In this document: positions 1 through 7,234 of the stretch, piece after piece | How positions within the stretch are numbered: position 1 is the first letter of the stretch | Layout: every line of letters starts with the position of its first letter | DNA from: Nonomuraea rubra | GTDB lineage: Bacteria > Actinomycetota > Actinomycetes > Streptosporangiales > Streptosporangiaceae | Direction: 5' to 3' | Length of the DNA: 64,000 nucleotides | Assembly (NCBI RefSeq): GCF_014207985.1 | Contig: NZ_JACHMI010000001.1 | Span: 541,001-605,000 of the forward strand | The notes under the pieces: model-generated | Databases searched by the model: none | What the model was told of the DNA's origin: nothing | Seen by the model: only the letters and a program-made list of their open reading frames with translations | Translations under genes and position numbers: made by a program

Positions 1-2
1 CG

Positions 3-347
3 CGCGGTTCCTGGCCGCTGCCCGAGCAGCACGCCCTCATCGGCAAGGTACGCGGCGAGTACGACTCGGACATCCGCGGGATGCGGTCGGTCGAGCCGTT
101 CGCGTCGGTGCTGGCCGCCTACCCGTATCCCTGGCTGCTGCACGGGCCCGTGTTCGGGGTGCTGCTGGTGGCGGGCGGGGCGGGCGCCTTGCGGCGGGGG
201 CGGAGGGCCGCGCTGCTGCCGTGGTCGTTCGCGATGTTCCTGCTGGTCGCGCCGGTGGCGGCGCTCGACTTCGACCATCGGTACGTGTTGCCGGCGATCC
301 CGTTCGCGTGCCTGGCGGCCGCGCTCGCTCTGCGGCGCGACACGTGA
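3..347 (+). CDS. C-terminal end of an integral membrane glycosyltransferase-like protein (partial)
   Basis: The frame is open from the left edge and stops with TGA at 345-347, so only about 114 C-terminal residues are visible and the start lies outside the window. Two hydrophobic helices are seen, one around LHGPVFGVLLVAGGAGAL and one around LLPWSFAMFLLVAPVAAL, followed by DHRYVLPAIPFACLAAALAL. A short 'HRYVLPAIP'-type loop before the last helix is typical of actinobacterial mannosyltransferase/ArnT-like membrane proteins. That assignment is inference from a fragment; the catalytic N-terminal part is not in view. Confidence 0.55.
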   Translation, partial: RGSWPLPEQHALIGKVRGEYDSDIRGMRSVEPFASVLAAYPYPWLLHGPVFGVLLVAGGAGALRRGRRAALLPWSFAMFLLVAPVAALDFDHRYVLPAIPFACLAAALALRRDT

Positions 348-351
348 ACGC

Positions 352-357
352 TAGTAT
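352..357 (+). promoter_or_regulatory. -10 element TAGTAT upstream of the toxin-antitoxin pair
   Basis: TAGTAT matches the actinobacterial -10 consensus TANNNT. A transcript would start near 364, about 25 nt before the ATG at 389. In-frame ATGs also occur at 356 and 377, so the antitoxin start is not certain. No good -35 is visible. Confidence 0.4.
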
Positions 358-388
358 GGAGCGTGACACGGAGTATATGGTGACTTGT

Positions 389-667
389 ATGGCGACTAAG
401 AAGATTACGGTGACGATTCCCGAGGACCTTCTTGAGGAGATCCGCGTGGACGCGGCGGAACGAGGGCTGTCGGCCTACGTCGCGGAGGCGCTCCGCGCCA
501 AACGCGACCGAGATCGGCTGCGCGAGCTGGTGGGCTGGCTGGAAGAGGAATACGGTCCTGTCGCCGATGACGAGCGCGCTGCGGCGATGGCGGAACTCGA
601 AGATCTGGATGCCGAGCATGCGCGCCGCCGCACCGGCGACATGCGTAGCGGGGGAGAGGCTGCGTGA
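389..667 (+). CDS. VapB-like ribbon-helix-helix antitoxin
   Basis: A 92-residue protein beginning MATKKITVTIPEDLLEEIR, the N-terminal beta strand plus helix layout of ribbon-helix-helix (CopG/VapB-type) DNA-binding antitoxins. The C-terminal half is acidic and helical (EEEYGPVADDERAAAMAELEDLDAEHARR), as expected for the toxin-wrapping arm. The ATG at 389 is preferred because family members begin at this MATKK-type sequence, but ATG 377 or 356 would add 4 or 11 residues. Its TGA (665-667) overlaps the GTG of the next gene (664), so the two are translationally coupled. Predicted role: neutralise the PIN toxin and autorepress the operon. Confidence 0.8.
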   Translation: MATKKITVTIPEDLLEEIRVDAAERGLSAYVAEALRAKRDRDRLRELVGWLEEEYGPVADDERAAAMAELEDLDAEHARRRTGDMRSGGEAA

Positions 668-1089
668 GGAAGCGTGGTGGTGAGCACGGGCAGCCATCTC
701 TGCGCGTGTTCGTGCTCGACTGCCAGGCGCTGTCCTTGGCCGTGAAGGGTGACAGGAAGCTGATTGCCATGCTCGACCTCGCGGCGCGGGGGGAGGCGGA
801 CGTGGTGACGTCCCCGATGACGGTGGTCGAGGCGTACGACGGACGGATCACCGAGCAGCGCTGGGACTGGGTGCTCTCCCGGCTCAACGTCGTCGGCATC
901 GGCAAGGACGAGGCTCGCCAGGCCCGGCGGCTCCTCTCGGACGCCGGACTGCACGGCCACAAGTACGCGATCGATGCAGTGCTTGCCGTAATCGCCCGAC
1001 AGCAGAGGGGGCAGGTGACCATTTTCACCTCCGATGTGGACGACCTGGAAAAGCTGGTTCCGGAATCGATCGTCGTCAGAAAAGTGTGA
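664..1089 (+). CDS. VapC-like PIN-domain toxin (endoribonuclease)
   Basis: A 141-residue PIN-domain protein. The acidic residues expected of the metal-dependent nuclease site are visible: Asp19 (VLDCQAL), Glu56 (VVEAY), Asp104 (YAIDAV) and the Asp124/126/127 cluster (TSDVDDL). The length is normal for VapC. The GTG start overlaps the antitoxin stop (GTGA), the standard antitoxin-first toxin-antitoxin order. VapC enzymes cleave tRNA or rRNA when freed from the antitoxin; the target here cannot be read from sequence. The spacing of the acidic residues suggests an active enzyme. Confidence 0.8.
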   Translation: MRKRGGEHGQPSLRVFVLDCQALSLAVKGDRKLIAMLDLAARGEADVVTSPMTVVEAYDGRITEQRWDWVLSRLNVVGIGKDEARQARRLLSDAGLHGHKYAIDAVLAVIARQQRGQVTIFTSDVDDLEKLVPESIVVRKV

Positions 1090-1289
1090 TCCCGGGAACG
1101 TCCAGGTCGCGGCTGTGACGCCGCCGCAGAGCCGATCCATCGTTCTTATGCTCGGTGCCGGCAGCGCGGAAGACAGTCAGCGCTTCGGACGCACTCCGAT
1201 CAAGGTCTCGCGGAAGCCGCGCTCGCACGGCAGTAGCTCGGCGGAGTAATCGGTCGCTTTCCGGTGGGGTGCGCTGTTAGCGTGCCGCG
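1090..1289. other. Intergenic stretch with a leaderless promoter at its right end
   Basis: Apart from the -10 box near 1278 I see nothing convincing in these 200 bases. A short open frame at 1034-1249 lacks a ribosome binding site and family resemblance and is not called. Confidence 0.5.
1278..1283 (+). promoter_or_regulatory. -10 box TAGCGT of a leaderless transcript
   Basis: TAGCGT fits TANNNT and is followed by exactly 6 nt and then the GTG start codon at 1290, so the transcript should begin at the start codon. The same 10-mer CTGTTAGCGT with the same spacing precedes the methyltransferase at 22804. Confidence 0.55.
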
Positions 1290-1946
1290 GTGGATCTCTT
1301 CTCACGGTCGTGGGCGGCGTTGCGTACGGCGGTCGCCGAGCTTCCCGGCGAGGACTTCGAGCGGCCGTCCGGTTGCGCCGGCTGGCTCGTCCGGGACCTC
1401 GCCTGCCACCTGGTCATCGACGCGCAGGACGTCCTGATCACCCTGGCCACCCCCGAGGACGGGGAACCGACCAGGAACGCGGTGACCTACTGGGACCTCC
1501 TCGACGAGCCTCCGACCGGCGACGACCCGCTCGACGCGCTGATCGTGCGCCTCGCCGCCGCCTACCAGGAGCCGCGGCTGCTCAAGTTCCACCTCGACGA
1601 CGTGGGGGCGGCGGCCGGGCGTGCCGCCGCGCTGGCCGACCCGGCCGCCCGGGTCGGGACCAAGGGCCAGGTGCTCACGGTGGGCGACTACCTGTCCGCG
1701 TACGTCATGGAGTGGACGCTGCACCACCTCGACCTGATCGCCCACCTGCCGCACGTCCCCGGGCCGCCCGCCGAAGGGCTGTCCCGTGCCCGCGCGATGC
1801 TGGAGGAGCTGGCCGGGGCGGCGTTCCCCGCGGCGTTCTCCGACGCGGACGCGCTGCTCGTCGGCACCGGGCGGCGGGCGCCGGCCGCCGAGGAGCGGGC
1901 CGCGCTCGGCGAGCTGGCCGGGAGGCTGCCCCTCGTCCTCGGCTGA
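1290..1946 (+). CDS. MDMPI N-terminal domain / DinB-fold protein
   Basis: A 218-residue protein with features of the mycothiol-dependent maleylpyruvate isomerase N-terminal domain: WAALRTAVAEL..DFERPSGCAGW near the start, then LACHLVIDAQDVL, and a later YVMEWTLHHLDLIAHL helix carrying histidines. In this fold three histidines bind a divalent metal used in mycothiol-dependent chemistry. The substrate is unknown; many paralogues occur in actinobacteria. GTG is the start because the -10 box lies 6 nt upstream, giving a leaderless mRNA. The gene converges on the membrane-protein operon that follows, with a 6 bp gap. Confidence 0.75.
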   Translation: MDLFSRSWAALRTAVAELPGEDFERPSGCAGWLVRDLACHLVIDAQDVLITLATPEDGEPTRNAVTYWDLLDEPPTGDDPLDALIVRLAAAYQEPRLLKFHLDDVGAAAGRAAALADPAARVGTKGQVLTVGDYLSAYVMEWTLHHLDLIAHLPHVPGPPAEGLSRARAMLEELAGAAFPAAFSDADALLVGTGRRAPAAEERAALGELAGRLPLVLG

Positions 1947-1952
1947 GCGGGC

Positions 1953-2657
1953 TCAGCGGCGCAGGTCGCGCAGGGCCAGGCCCAGCCACGCGTACGGCAG
2001 CGGCGACATCGCCAGCCAGAACTGGTGCGCCTGGTCCCAGTAGCCGAACCCGCACGTCGGCGGCCAGAGCCTGACCTGCTCCGGCAGCAGGATGGTGGCC
2101 AGCACCAGGCCGAGCTGCACCACCACGGCCGCCATGGCGGCCTGGCGGCCCGAGGCGAAGCGGACGGCCGTGGCCGCCGCCGCCAGCGCGATGCCCAGGC
2201 AGGCGGCCATCTCGATCAGCAGGTCGCCGACAGGGAAGAGAGTGCCGTCCGGCAGCCGGGACAGGGCGTAGCTGAACGCGCCCAGCCAGACCGCCACCGC
2301 CGTTCCTCCTGCCAGCAGGCAGCGCAGCGACTGGCGTACCCAGCGGGGGACCGCCGTCGCGCCGAGGTCGGCGGACATGGCGTCCACCAGGGCGAAGGCT
2401 ACGGCCGAGCCGAGCAGGGTGCCGGAGACGCGCATCAGCAGGAGCGCGTCCTGGCCCGCCAGCGGCTCCCCGGCGTTCGTCAGGGACAGCACGCCCGCGA
2501 CGAAGGCCGTGACGAGCGCCAGCGGGGCCCAGTCGATGGCTCTGGCCAGCGGGGGGATCAGGGGGATCGCCGTGCGCCACCTGGCGAGGCGGGGGGTGTC
2601 CGGCGCGAGGGTGTCGTCAACGGCGGGTCTCGTCGTGGTGGGCAGGGTCAGCGACAT
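1953..2657 (-). CDS. Membrane protein, last gene of the sigma/ABC operon
   Basis: A 234-residue polytopic membrane protein with about six hydrophobic helices (for example WAPLALVTAFVAGVLSL, LLAGGTAVAVWLGAFSYAL, MAAVVVQLGLVLATILL). No catalytic motif is seen. Its start overlaps the end of the upstream permease by 10 nt, so it belongs to the ECF sigma/zinc-finger/ABC operon running leftward from 6360. It is probably a second membrane subunit of that ABC transporter; the exact family is not recognised. Confidence 0.7.
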   Translation of the reverse strand: MSLTLPTTTRPAVDDTLAPDTPRLARWRTAIPLIPPLARAIDWAPLALVTAFVAGVLSLTNAGEPLAGQDALLLMRVSGTLLGSAVAFALVDAMSADLGATAVPRWVRQSLRCLLAGGTAVAVWLGAFSYALSRLPDGTLFPVGDLLIEMAACLGIALAAAATAVRFASGRQAAMAAVVVQLGLVLATILLPEQVRLWPPTCGFGYWDQAHQFWLAMSPLPYAWLGLALRDLRR

Positions 2658-4111
2658 GGGTTCGCTCCTCTCCGCGCGTCATGCGTGCGCTCCAGTCCGA
2701 GCAGGGGGAGGGCCTGGTCGATGGTCGTGGTGGGGTTCGTCAGCGTGGCCCAGTTGGCGTGGACGCGCTCGCGGGCGCCCGGAGTGGCCAGCAGGCGCTC
2801 GGCGTAGCCGACCTCGGCGGCGCTCCAGTCGGCCAGGAGCCGGGTGCCGTAGCCGTCGTCCAGGCGGTACTCGCGTGGCAGTTCGGGAGGGGAGACCTGA
2901 CCGATGATCCAGAGCGTCACGATCGTGCGTGCCTGCCCGCTCGCGTCGCACCTGTGCCTCGGATCGCCTCCGCCGCGCAGGCCCGTGGCCCACAGCGCCA
3001 CCTCCTGGGCGAGGATGAAGCGCTGGTCCGGGTGCCCCCAGGTCATCCCTGGCCTGATCTTGTAGGTGTCCCAGTCGGCGCCGTACGACCAGGTCGAGGT
3101 GAGCTGCTCGACGCGGGGCACGCGCGCCCGCAGCGCCGGGGGCAGCACGTTCGCCGCCGGGAGCACGGCCTGCTCCCAGAGCGGGATCCAGGACTCGTAC
3201 CCCTGGTAGGCGCAGTAGGTGATGCCCTGCCGGGCCGAGCAGCGGTGGGCGCCGGGGCCGAAGTAGCGCTCGCGTACCCGGGGATCCACGTCGTCCAGGT
3301 CGACCCAGCCCGCCCGCGGCATGGACACCGGTGGCGTGGACGTCGCGGCGGCCCCCGACGGCACCGCGACGCCCACCGCCGCCACCAGGGCGAGGGCGGG
3401 CGCGAGCCGTGCCCGGTGCCGGAGCAGGGCGAGGGCGGCGCAACCGGCCACGAGCGCGAGCACGTACAGCAGATGGATCCCGGACGGGCGGTCCGGCCAG
3501 TCGGTCTTGTGCACCTGCATCACCGGCAGCAGCCAGGCGGCCGGGCCGTTCTGGGCGTTCGTGAAGATCAGGTAGCCGAGCACGGCCACCACCATCGGCC
3601 CCGCGATCAGCCACCGCGCCCACCGTCCGACGGCGACCCCCAGCGTGGCGGCGAACATCGCGGTGGCGACCGCGGTCAGCGGCTCCCACACGTCGAGCCG
3701 GCCCGCCGCCGGGCCGCCGAGCGTCCTGATCGCCAGGTAACCGCCGACGGCCACCGCCGCGGCCAGGCCCGCGACGAGCGGCGTGGCCAGCAGGATCGCC
3801 CGGGTCCTGTGTCCGGCCCGCCCCGGCAGGGCCGCCAGGCTCTCCGGCATCCCGTGGCGGCCGTCGCGCGAGGCGGCCAGGCTCGCCACGACCAGCACCA
3901 CCCCCGCCAGGCAGGCGGACAACCCGGACGCGTTCACCGGGTCGATGCCCAGGTGGGGCTGCTGATCGCGGCTGAGATAGGTCTGTGTGGCCAGCACGAG
4001 CACGGTCGCGCCCCACACCAGCGGGTGCCCGGCCAGCCTGCGGGCCTCGAACAGGAACAGCGCCCGCGTCACACGCCCGCTGCCCGGCCGTGCGCCGGTG
4101 CTCGCCGTCAT
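2648..4111 (-). CDS. ABC transporter membrane subunit with large extracytoplasmic C-terminal part
   Basis: A 487-residue protein. The first half is a six-helix ABC-2-like membrane domain beginning TRALFLFEARRLAGHPLVWG, with helices such as LSACLAGVVLVVASLAASRDG, AILLATPLVAGLAAAVAVGGYLAI and GPMVVAVLGYLIF. The C-terminal ~190 residues are soluble and include GPGAHRCSARQGITYCAYQGYESW, where paired cysteines suggest an exported domain. The ATG at 4111 forms an ATGA overlap with the ATPase stop. An open frame extends further upstream but lies inside the ATPase gene. The partner ATPase is the next gene upstream; the substrate is unknown. Confidence 0.8.
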   Translation of the reverse strand: MTASTGARPGSGRVTRALFLFEARRLAGHPLVWGATVLVLATQTYLSRDQQPHLGIDPVNASGLSACLAGVVLVVASLAASRDGRHGMPESLAALPGRAGHRTRAILLATPLVAGLAAAVAVGGYLAIRTLGGPAAGRLDVWEPLTAVATAMFAATLGVAVGRWARWLIAGPMVVAVLGYLIFTNAQNGPAAWLLPVMQVHKTDWPDRPSGIHLLYVLALVAGCAALALLRHRARLAPALALVAAVGVAVPSGAAATSTPPVSMPRAGWVDLDDVDPRVRERYFGPGAHRCSARQGITYCAYQGYESWIPLWEQAVLPAANVLPPALRARVPRVEQLTSTWSYGADWDTYKIRPGMTWGHPDQRFILAQEVALWATGLRGGGDPRHRCDASGQARTIVTLWIIGQVSPPELPREYRLDDGYGTRLLADWSAAEVGYAERLLATPGARERVHANWATLTNPTTTIDQALPLLGLERTHDARRGANPCR

Positions 4112-4950
4112 GCCGCCGCCTCCTCTCCGAGCAGCATCAGATAGCCGTCCTCGACCCCCGGCGGCGTCCCTTCGGCGGCGGGCGGGCGGTCCCCGAGCGT
4201 GCGGTACCGCCCGTCCGCGGTGCGCCAGAACACCCGCGACGCCGCCGGCGGCCCGTCCGACAGCCACACCTGCCCGGCCGCGACCCCGGCCAGTTCGCCC
4301 GGGGTGCCGTCGAAGACCGCCCGGCCGCCGCGCAGCACGATCACACGCTCGCACAGCGCCGCGACGTCCTCCGTCTGGTGGGTGGACAGCACGACCGCGC
4401 GCGTCTCGCCCAGCCGCGACACCAGCGCCCTGAACGACATCCGCTGCTCGGGGTCCAGCCCCACGGTGGGCTCGTCGAGGATCAGCAGGTCCGGCTCGCC
4501 GAGCAGCGCCTGTGCCAGCGCCAGCCGCTGCCGCATGCCGCCCGACAGCTTGCGTACCTTTGTCCTGGCCTGTCCGGTCAGGTCCACCTCGGCCAGCACC
4601 CGCCGCACCTCCGCGTGCCGTTGCGTGCGGTCGGTCAGCTCCTTCAGGATGGCCACGTAGTCCACCAGGTCGAACGCGGTGAAGTGCGGGTAGAAGCCCG
4701 GGTCCTGCGGGAGGTAGCCGAGCCTGCGGCGGAGCGCGGTGCGCTGGGTGGGGATCGCCGGGTCCAGGCCGAACGCGTCCACCGAGCCGGAGTCGGGGGC
4801 CAGCGTGGTGGCCAGGCAGCGCAGCAGGGTCGTCTTGCCGGCGCCGTTCGGGCCGAGCAGGCCGGTGACGCCGGTGCCGAGGGTGAGGTCGAGGTGGTCG
4901 AGGGCATGCCTGCCGCCGTACGTCTTGGTCAGGCCCGTAATGTGGATCAT
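4108..4950 (-). CDS. ABC transporter ATP-binding protein
   Basis: A 280-residue ATPase with Walker A GPNGAGKTT (residues 33-41), a Q-loop PQDPGFYPHF near 81-90, signature LSGGM (135-139), Walker B ending LLILDE with catalytic Glu160, and an H-loop STH near 190. The last ~60 residues form a C-terminal extension. It energises the two membrane proteins encoded downstream. It overlaps the zinc-finger gene upstream by 4 nt and the permease downstream by 4 nt, implying coupled translation. The family resembles drug/antimicrobial-peptide exporters of the ABC-2 type; the substrate is not predictable. Confidence 0.93.
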   Translation of the reverse strand: MIHITGLTKTYGGRHALDHLDLTLGTGVTGLLGPNGAGKTTLLRCLATTLAPDSGSVDAFGLDPAIPTQRTALRRRLGYLPQDPGFYPHFTAFDLVDYVAILKELTDRTQRHAEVRRVLAEVDLTGQARTKVRKLSGGMRQRLALAQALLGEPDLLILDEPTVGLDPEQRMSFRALVSRLGETRAVVLSTHQTEDVAALCERVIVLRGGRAVFDGTPGELAGVAAGQVWLSDGPPAASRVFWRTADGRYRTLGDRPPAAEGTPPGVEDGYLMLLGEEAAA

Positions 4951-5738
4951 GAAGTGCTCGCCTTACGGATGCGGAGGATCAGCAGGAGGGCGACCCCGGC
5001 GTACCCGAGCTGGGCAGGGGGGCCGAACGCGGCCAGCGGGCCGCTGAGGACGAGGCCCGTGCCGACGATGGCCAGCCACAGCCCGCCCATGGCGAACGCG
5101 GCGATCGGCACGGGCAGTCTGCGGGACAGGGCCAGGCAGCCCGAGCCGGCCGCCAGCGAGGGCAGCAGCCAGGCCGCGCTCAGCCCCGGCGGGGCGGGCA
5201 GCAGCGGCGCGGCGATCGCGGCCAGCCCGGTCGCGGCCACCAGGACCGCCACCGCCCTGGCCAGGAGCAGGCGCGGGCCGGCCATCGGCGTGGCGGCCAT
5301 CAGCTCGTGCGCGGGATCGACACGCGGTCCGTACGCCAGCGCGATCCCCGCCAGCGGCAACACCGGCGCCACCACCAGGAACACGGGCATGAGCTCGGGA
5401 GCCTCCCGCGCCGCCAGCACCGCGAACGCCAGCGCGGCCACCACCGCGACCAGCCAGGCCCTGCTCATCGTCGGCGTGGCCGCGACCAGCCTGGCGAGGT
5501 GGTCGGGCACGCCGCCGTGGCGCAGGATGCGCTCGGCCGGGCTCGGGCGCGGCCCGGGGACGAGGCGGGACTCCAGCCGCCGCCACGAATCCTCCAGCCA
5601 CCCGGGCTCGTACGGGATGGCCGCCCGGCAGCTCGCGCACCGTTCGAGGTGGGCCTCCACGGACATCGCGGGGGCGGGCTCCAGGGTGCCGGCAAGGTAG
5701 CGTTCGCGAAGGTTATCCGGGATGTGCCAGTTCGTCAT
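4947..5738 (-). CDS. Zinc-finger (anti-sigma-type) integral membrane protein
   Basis: A 263-residue protein. The N-terminus carries a zf-HC2/ZAS-type motif HLERCASC (residues 30-37), the H-x3-C-x2-C hallmark of zinc-containing anti-sigma factors. After residue ~85 there are about six membrane helices (AWLVAVVAALAFAVLAA, LMPVFLVVAPVLPLAGIALAYG and others). It follows the ECF sigma gene by 34 bp and overlaps the ABC ATPase by 4 nt. The arrangement suggests it holds the sigma factor at the membrane and may also interact with the transporter. The multi-helix body is larger than in ordinary single-pass anti-sigma factors. Confidence 0.8.
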   Translation of the reverse strand: MTNWHIPDNLRERYLAGTLEPAPAMSVEAHLERCASCRAAIPYEPGWLEDSWRRLESRLVPGPRPSPAERILRHGGVPDHLARLVAATPTMSRAWLVAVVAALAFAVLAAREAPELMPVFLVVAPVLPLAGIALAYGPRVDPAHELMAATPMAGPRLLLARAVAVLVAATGLAAIAAPLLPAPPGLSAAWLLPSLAAGSGCLALSRRLPVPIAAFAMGGLWLAIVGTGLVLSGPLAAFGPPAQLGYAGVALLLILRIRKASTS

Positions 5739-5772
5739 GACCGCTCCTCACACGATCGGATCTGCCGGTCGG

Positions 5773-6360
5773 TCATGACAGCTCCTCGCGCAACCGGGCC
5801 CTGGCCCGCGCCGCGCGGGACTTGACCGTTCCTTCGGGGATGCCGAGCAGCCGCGCGGCCTCCCTGGTGGTGAGACCGTCCAGGACGGTGGCCTCGATGA
5901 CCGCGCGCAGCTCGGGGGAGAGCCTGTTCAGCGCGCTGCCGAGGTCGCCGTGCTCCACGCCGAGCAGCACAACCTCCTCGGCGGACCCGATCACGCCGTT
6001 CGCGAGGTCGCCGGGATCGACGTCGCCGCCGATCCAGCGGGAGCCGCGCGCACGCAGCGCGGAGACCAGCCGCCGGATCGCGATCGTCCACAACCAGCCC
6101 GCGGCGTTGCCGCCGTCGAACCGCCCCGCCGACCGCCACACCGCCAGGAACGTCTCCTGCAGCGCGTCGTCCACCGCGTCAGGGTCGGCGCAGCGCCTGG
6201 ACAGCCTGGCGCGAAGCCAGGGGGCGTGCCGCTGGTGGAGCAGGCGCAGCGCCGTGGTGCTGCGGGCGGCCACGGCGGCGAGCAGTTCGGCGTCGGTGCT
6301 GTCCGCATCGACGTCCGGAGGGTCGGCCGTGCGTCTGCGCCAGAGGTTGAAAGGTCCCAC
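5773..6360 (-). CDS. ECF-family RNA polymerase sigma factor
   Basis: A 195-residue sigma-70 family protein with only regions 2 and 4. Region 2 spans roughly residues 35-100 (DPDAVDDALQETFLAVWRSA, then NAAGWLWTIAIRRLVS). Region 4 spans about 140-190 with a helix-turn-helix GLTTREAARLLGIPEGTVKSRAARAR. A short linker separates them, as in ECF factors. It starts with GTG at 6360 and heads a leftward operon with a zinc-finger membrane protein and ABC transporter genes. Likely role: respond to an envelope signal sensed by the downstream membrane protein and activate this operon or others. Confidence 0.9.
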   Translation of the reverse strand: MGPFNLWRRRTADPPDVDADSTDAELLAAVAARSTTALRLLHQRHAPWLRARLSRRCADPDAVDDALQETFLAVWRSAGRFDGGNAAGWLWTIAIRRLVSALRARGSRWIGGDVDPGDLANGVIGSAEEVVLLGVEHGDLGSALNRLSPELRAVIEATVLDGLTTREAARLLGIPEGTVKSRAARARARLREELS

Positions 6361-6409
6361 GCCTCTCTCTATCGCGAGGCGCTGGAGATCCGGTTCCCCG
6401 GACGGCCGA

Positions 6410-6592
6410 TCAGCCGCGTACGGTCCTGTAGACCCCGTACAAGGACTCGAGACCGCCCACCACCATCAGGACCACGCCGACCTTGGACGGCGTGAAGACG
6501 AGGACCGTCTCGTCCGAGCCGAACAGCCACAGCGCCAGCCCGATCGCGAAGGTGATCAGACCGGTGAACAGTGTCTTGAAGGCAGAGGACAT
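6410..6592 (-). CDS. Small membrane protein, 60 aa
   Basis: A 60-residue protein with two hydrophobic helices: LFTGLITFAIGLALWLFG and, after a short turn, SKVGVVLMVVGGLESLYGVY. A good ribosome binding site (AAGGA, about 7 nt before the ATG) supports the gene despite its size. It resembles small actinobacterial membrane proteins of unknown function. It is encoded on the same strand just upstream of the ECF sigma gene (50 bp gap) and may or may not be cotranscribed with it. Confidence 0.65.
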   Translation of the reverse strand: MSSAFKTLFTGLITFAIGLALWLFGSDETVLVFTPSKVGVVLMVVGGLESLYGVYRTVRG

Positions 6593-6718
6593 GGACGATC
6601 CTTCTCGATCGGGACGGGCACACCGAATCTTCAGTAGAAGACCGTAATCAGGCCCGGCCCGCGGGACCTCCTGCCGGTTGAGGAAACGGGACTACATCCT
6701 TCGGCCGATCCAGGAGCG

Positions 6719-7144
6719 TCAGCCCGCGACGGCGCGCTGGGCGATCACCTTGTCGATGCGCAGCCGGACCAGGCACTCGCCAGGGGCGGCGTTGCGCGTG
6801 CCGAACTCCTGGGCGCGCCCGTCACCCATGTACCGCCGCCCGATCTCCACCGCCCACACCAGCATCTCCTCCAGGTCGAGCGAGATGGAGGCGCGCCCCT
6901 TGATCTGCACGTACGAGTACGGCGGCGTCTGATCGTCCACGCACAGCACGGCCCTGGGGTCGCGGCGCAGCGCCCTGGCCTTGAGGCCCGTCTCGGAGGT
7001 GTTGAACACCACCTCGTCGTCGTCCAGCAGAAACCAGATCGGCGTGATGTGCGGCGCGCCGTCGGACAGCGTCACCCCGAGCTTGCCCGTGCGGGTGCCC
7101 GCCGAGGCAAACGCCCGCCACTCGTCCTCACTCATGTGTTCCAT
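6719..7144 (-). CDS. PPOX-class F420-dependent oxidoreductase
   Basis: A 141-residue split-beta-barrel protein of the pyridoxamine-phosphate-oxidase-like/F420 family. Family features: GKLGVTLSDGAPHITPIWFLLDDDE near the N-terminus (strand-turn with the conserved P-I-W-F), then NTSETGLKARALRRDPRAVLCVDD, and YVQIKGRAS. Such enzymes use F420 or flavin to reduce small molecules; the substrate is unknown. It starts at 7144 with a TAGCGT -10 box exactly 6 nt upstream, so it is probably leaderless. It is divergent from the ABC exporter pair. Confidence 0.85.
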   Translation of the reverse strand: MEHMSEDEWRAFASAGTRTGKLGVTLSDGAPHITPIWFLLDDDEVVFNTSETGLKARALRRDPRAVLCVDDQTPPYSYVQIKGRASISLDLEEMLVWAVEIGRRYMGDGRAQEFGTRNAAPGECLVRLRIDKVIAQRAVAG

Positions 7145-7150
7145 ACGGCT

Positions 7151-7156
7151 ACGCTA
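7151..7156 (-). promoter_or_regulatory. -10 box TAGCGT, leaderless promoter of the oxidoreductase gene
   Basis: On the minus strand TAGCGT is followed by 6 nt and then ATG at 7144. This is the same box and spacing as at 1278 and 22792. Confidence 0.5.
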
Positions 7157-7234
7157 CGCCACGACGTAAAAGGGTTCGAGAACTGTCGGTGGCCGGTGAT
7201 ACAAAGCAGGTCCACCTAGCCGAGGGGCTTGAGC

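Noticed and set aside
1034..1249. A 71-codon frame after the PIN toxin gene
   Set aside because: Starts inside the toxin gene, lacks a ribosome site and has unlikely composition.
2648..4354. A 568-codon start for the ABC membrane protein
   Set aside because: The extra 81 codons lie within the ATPase gene in another frame; ATG 4111 gives the standard ATGA overlap.
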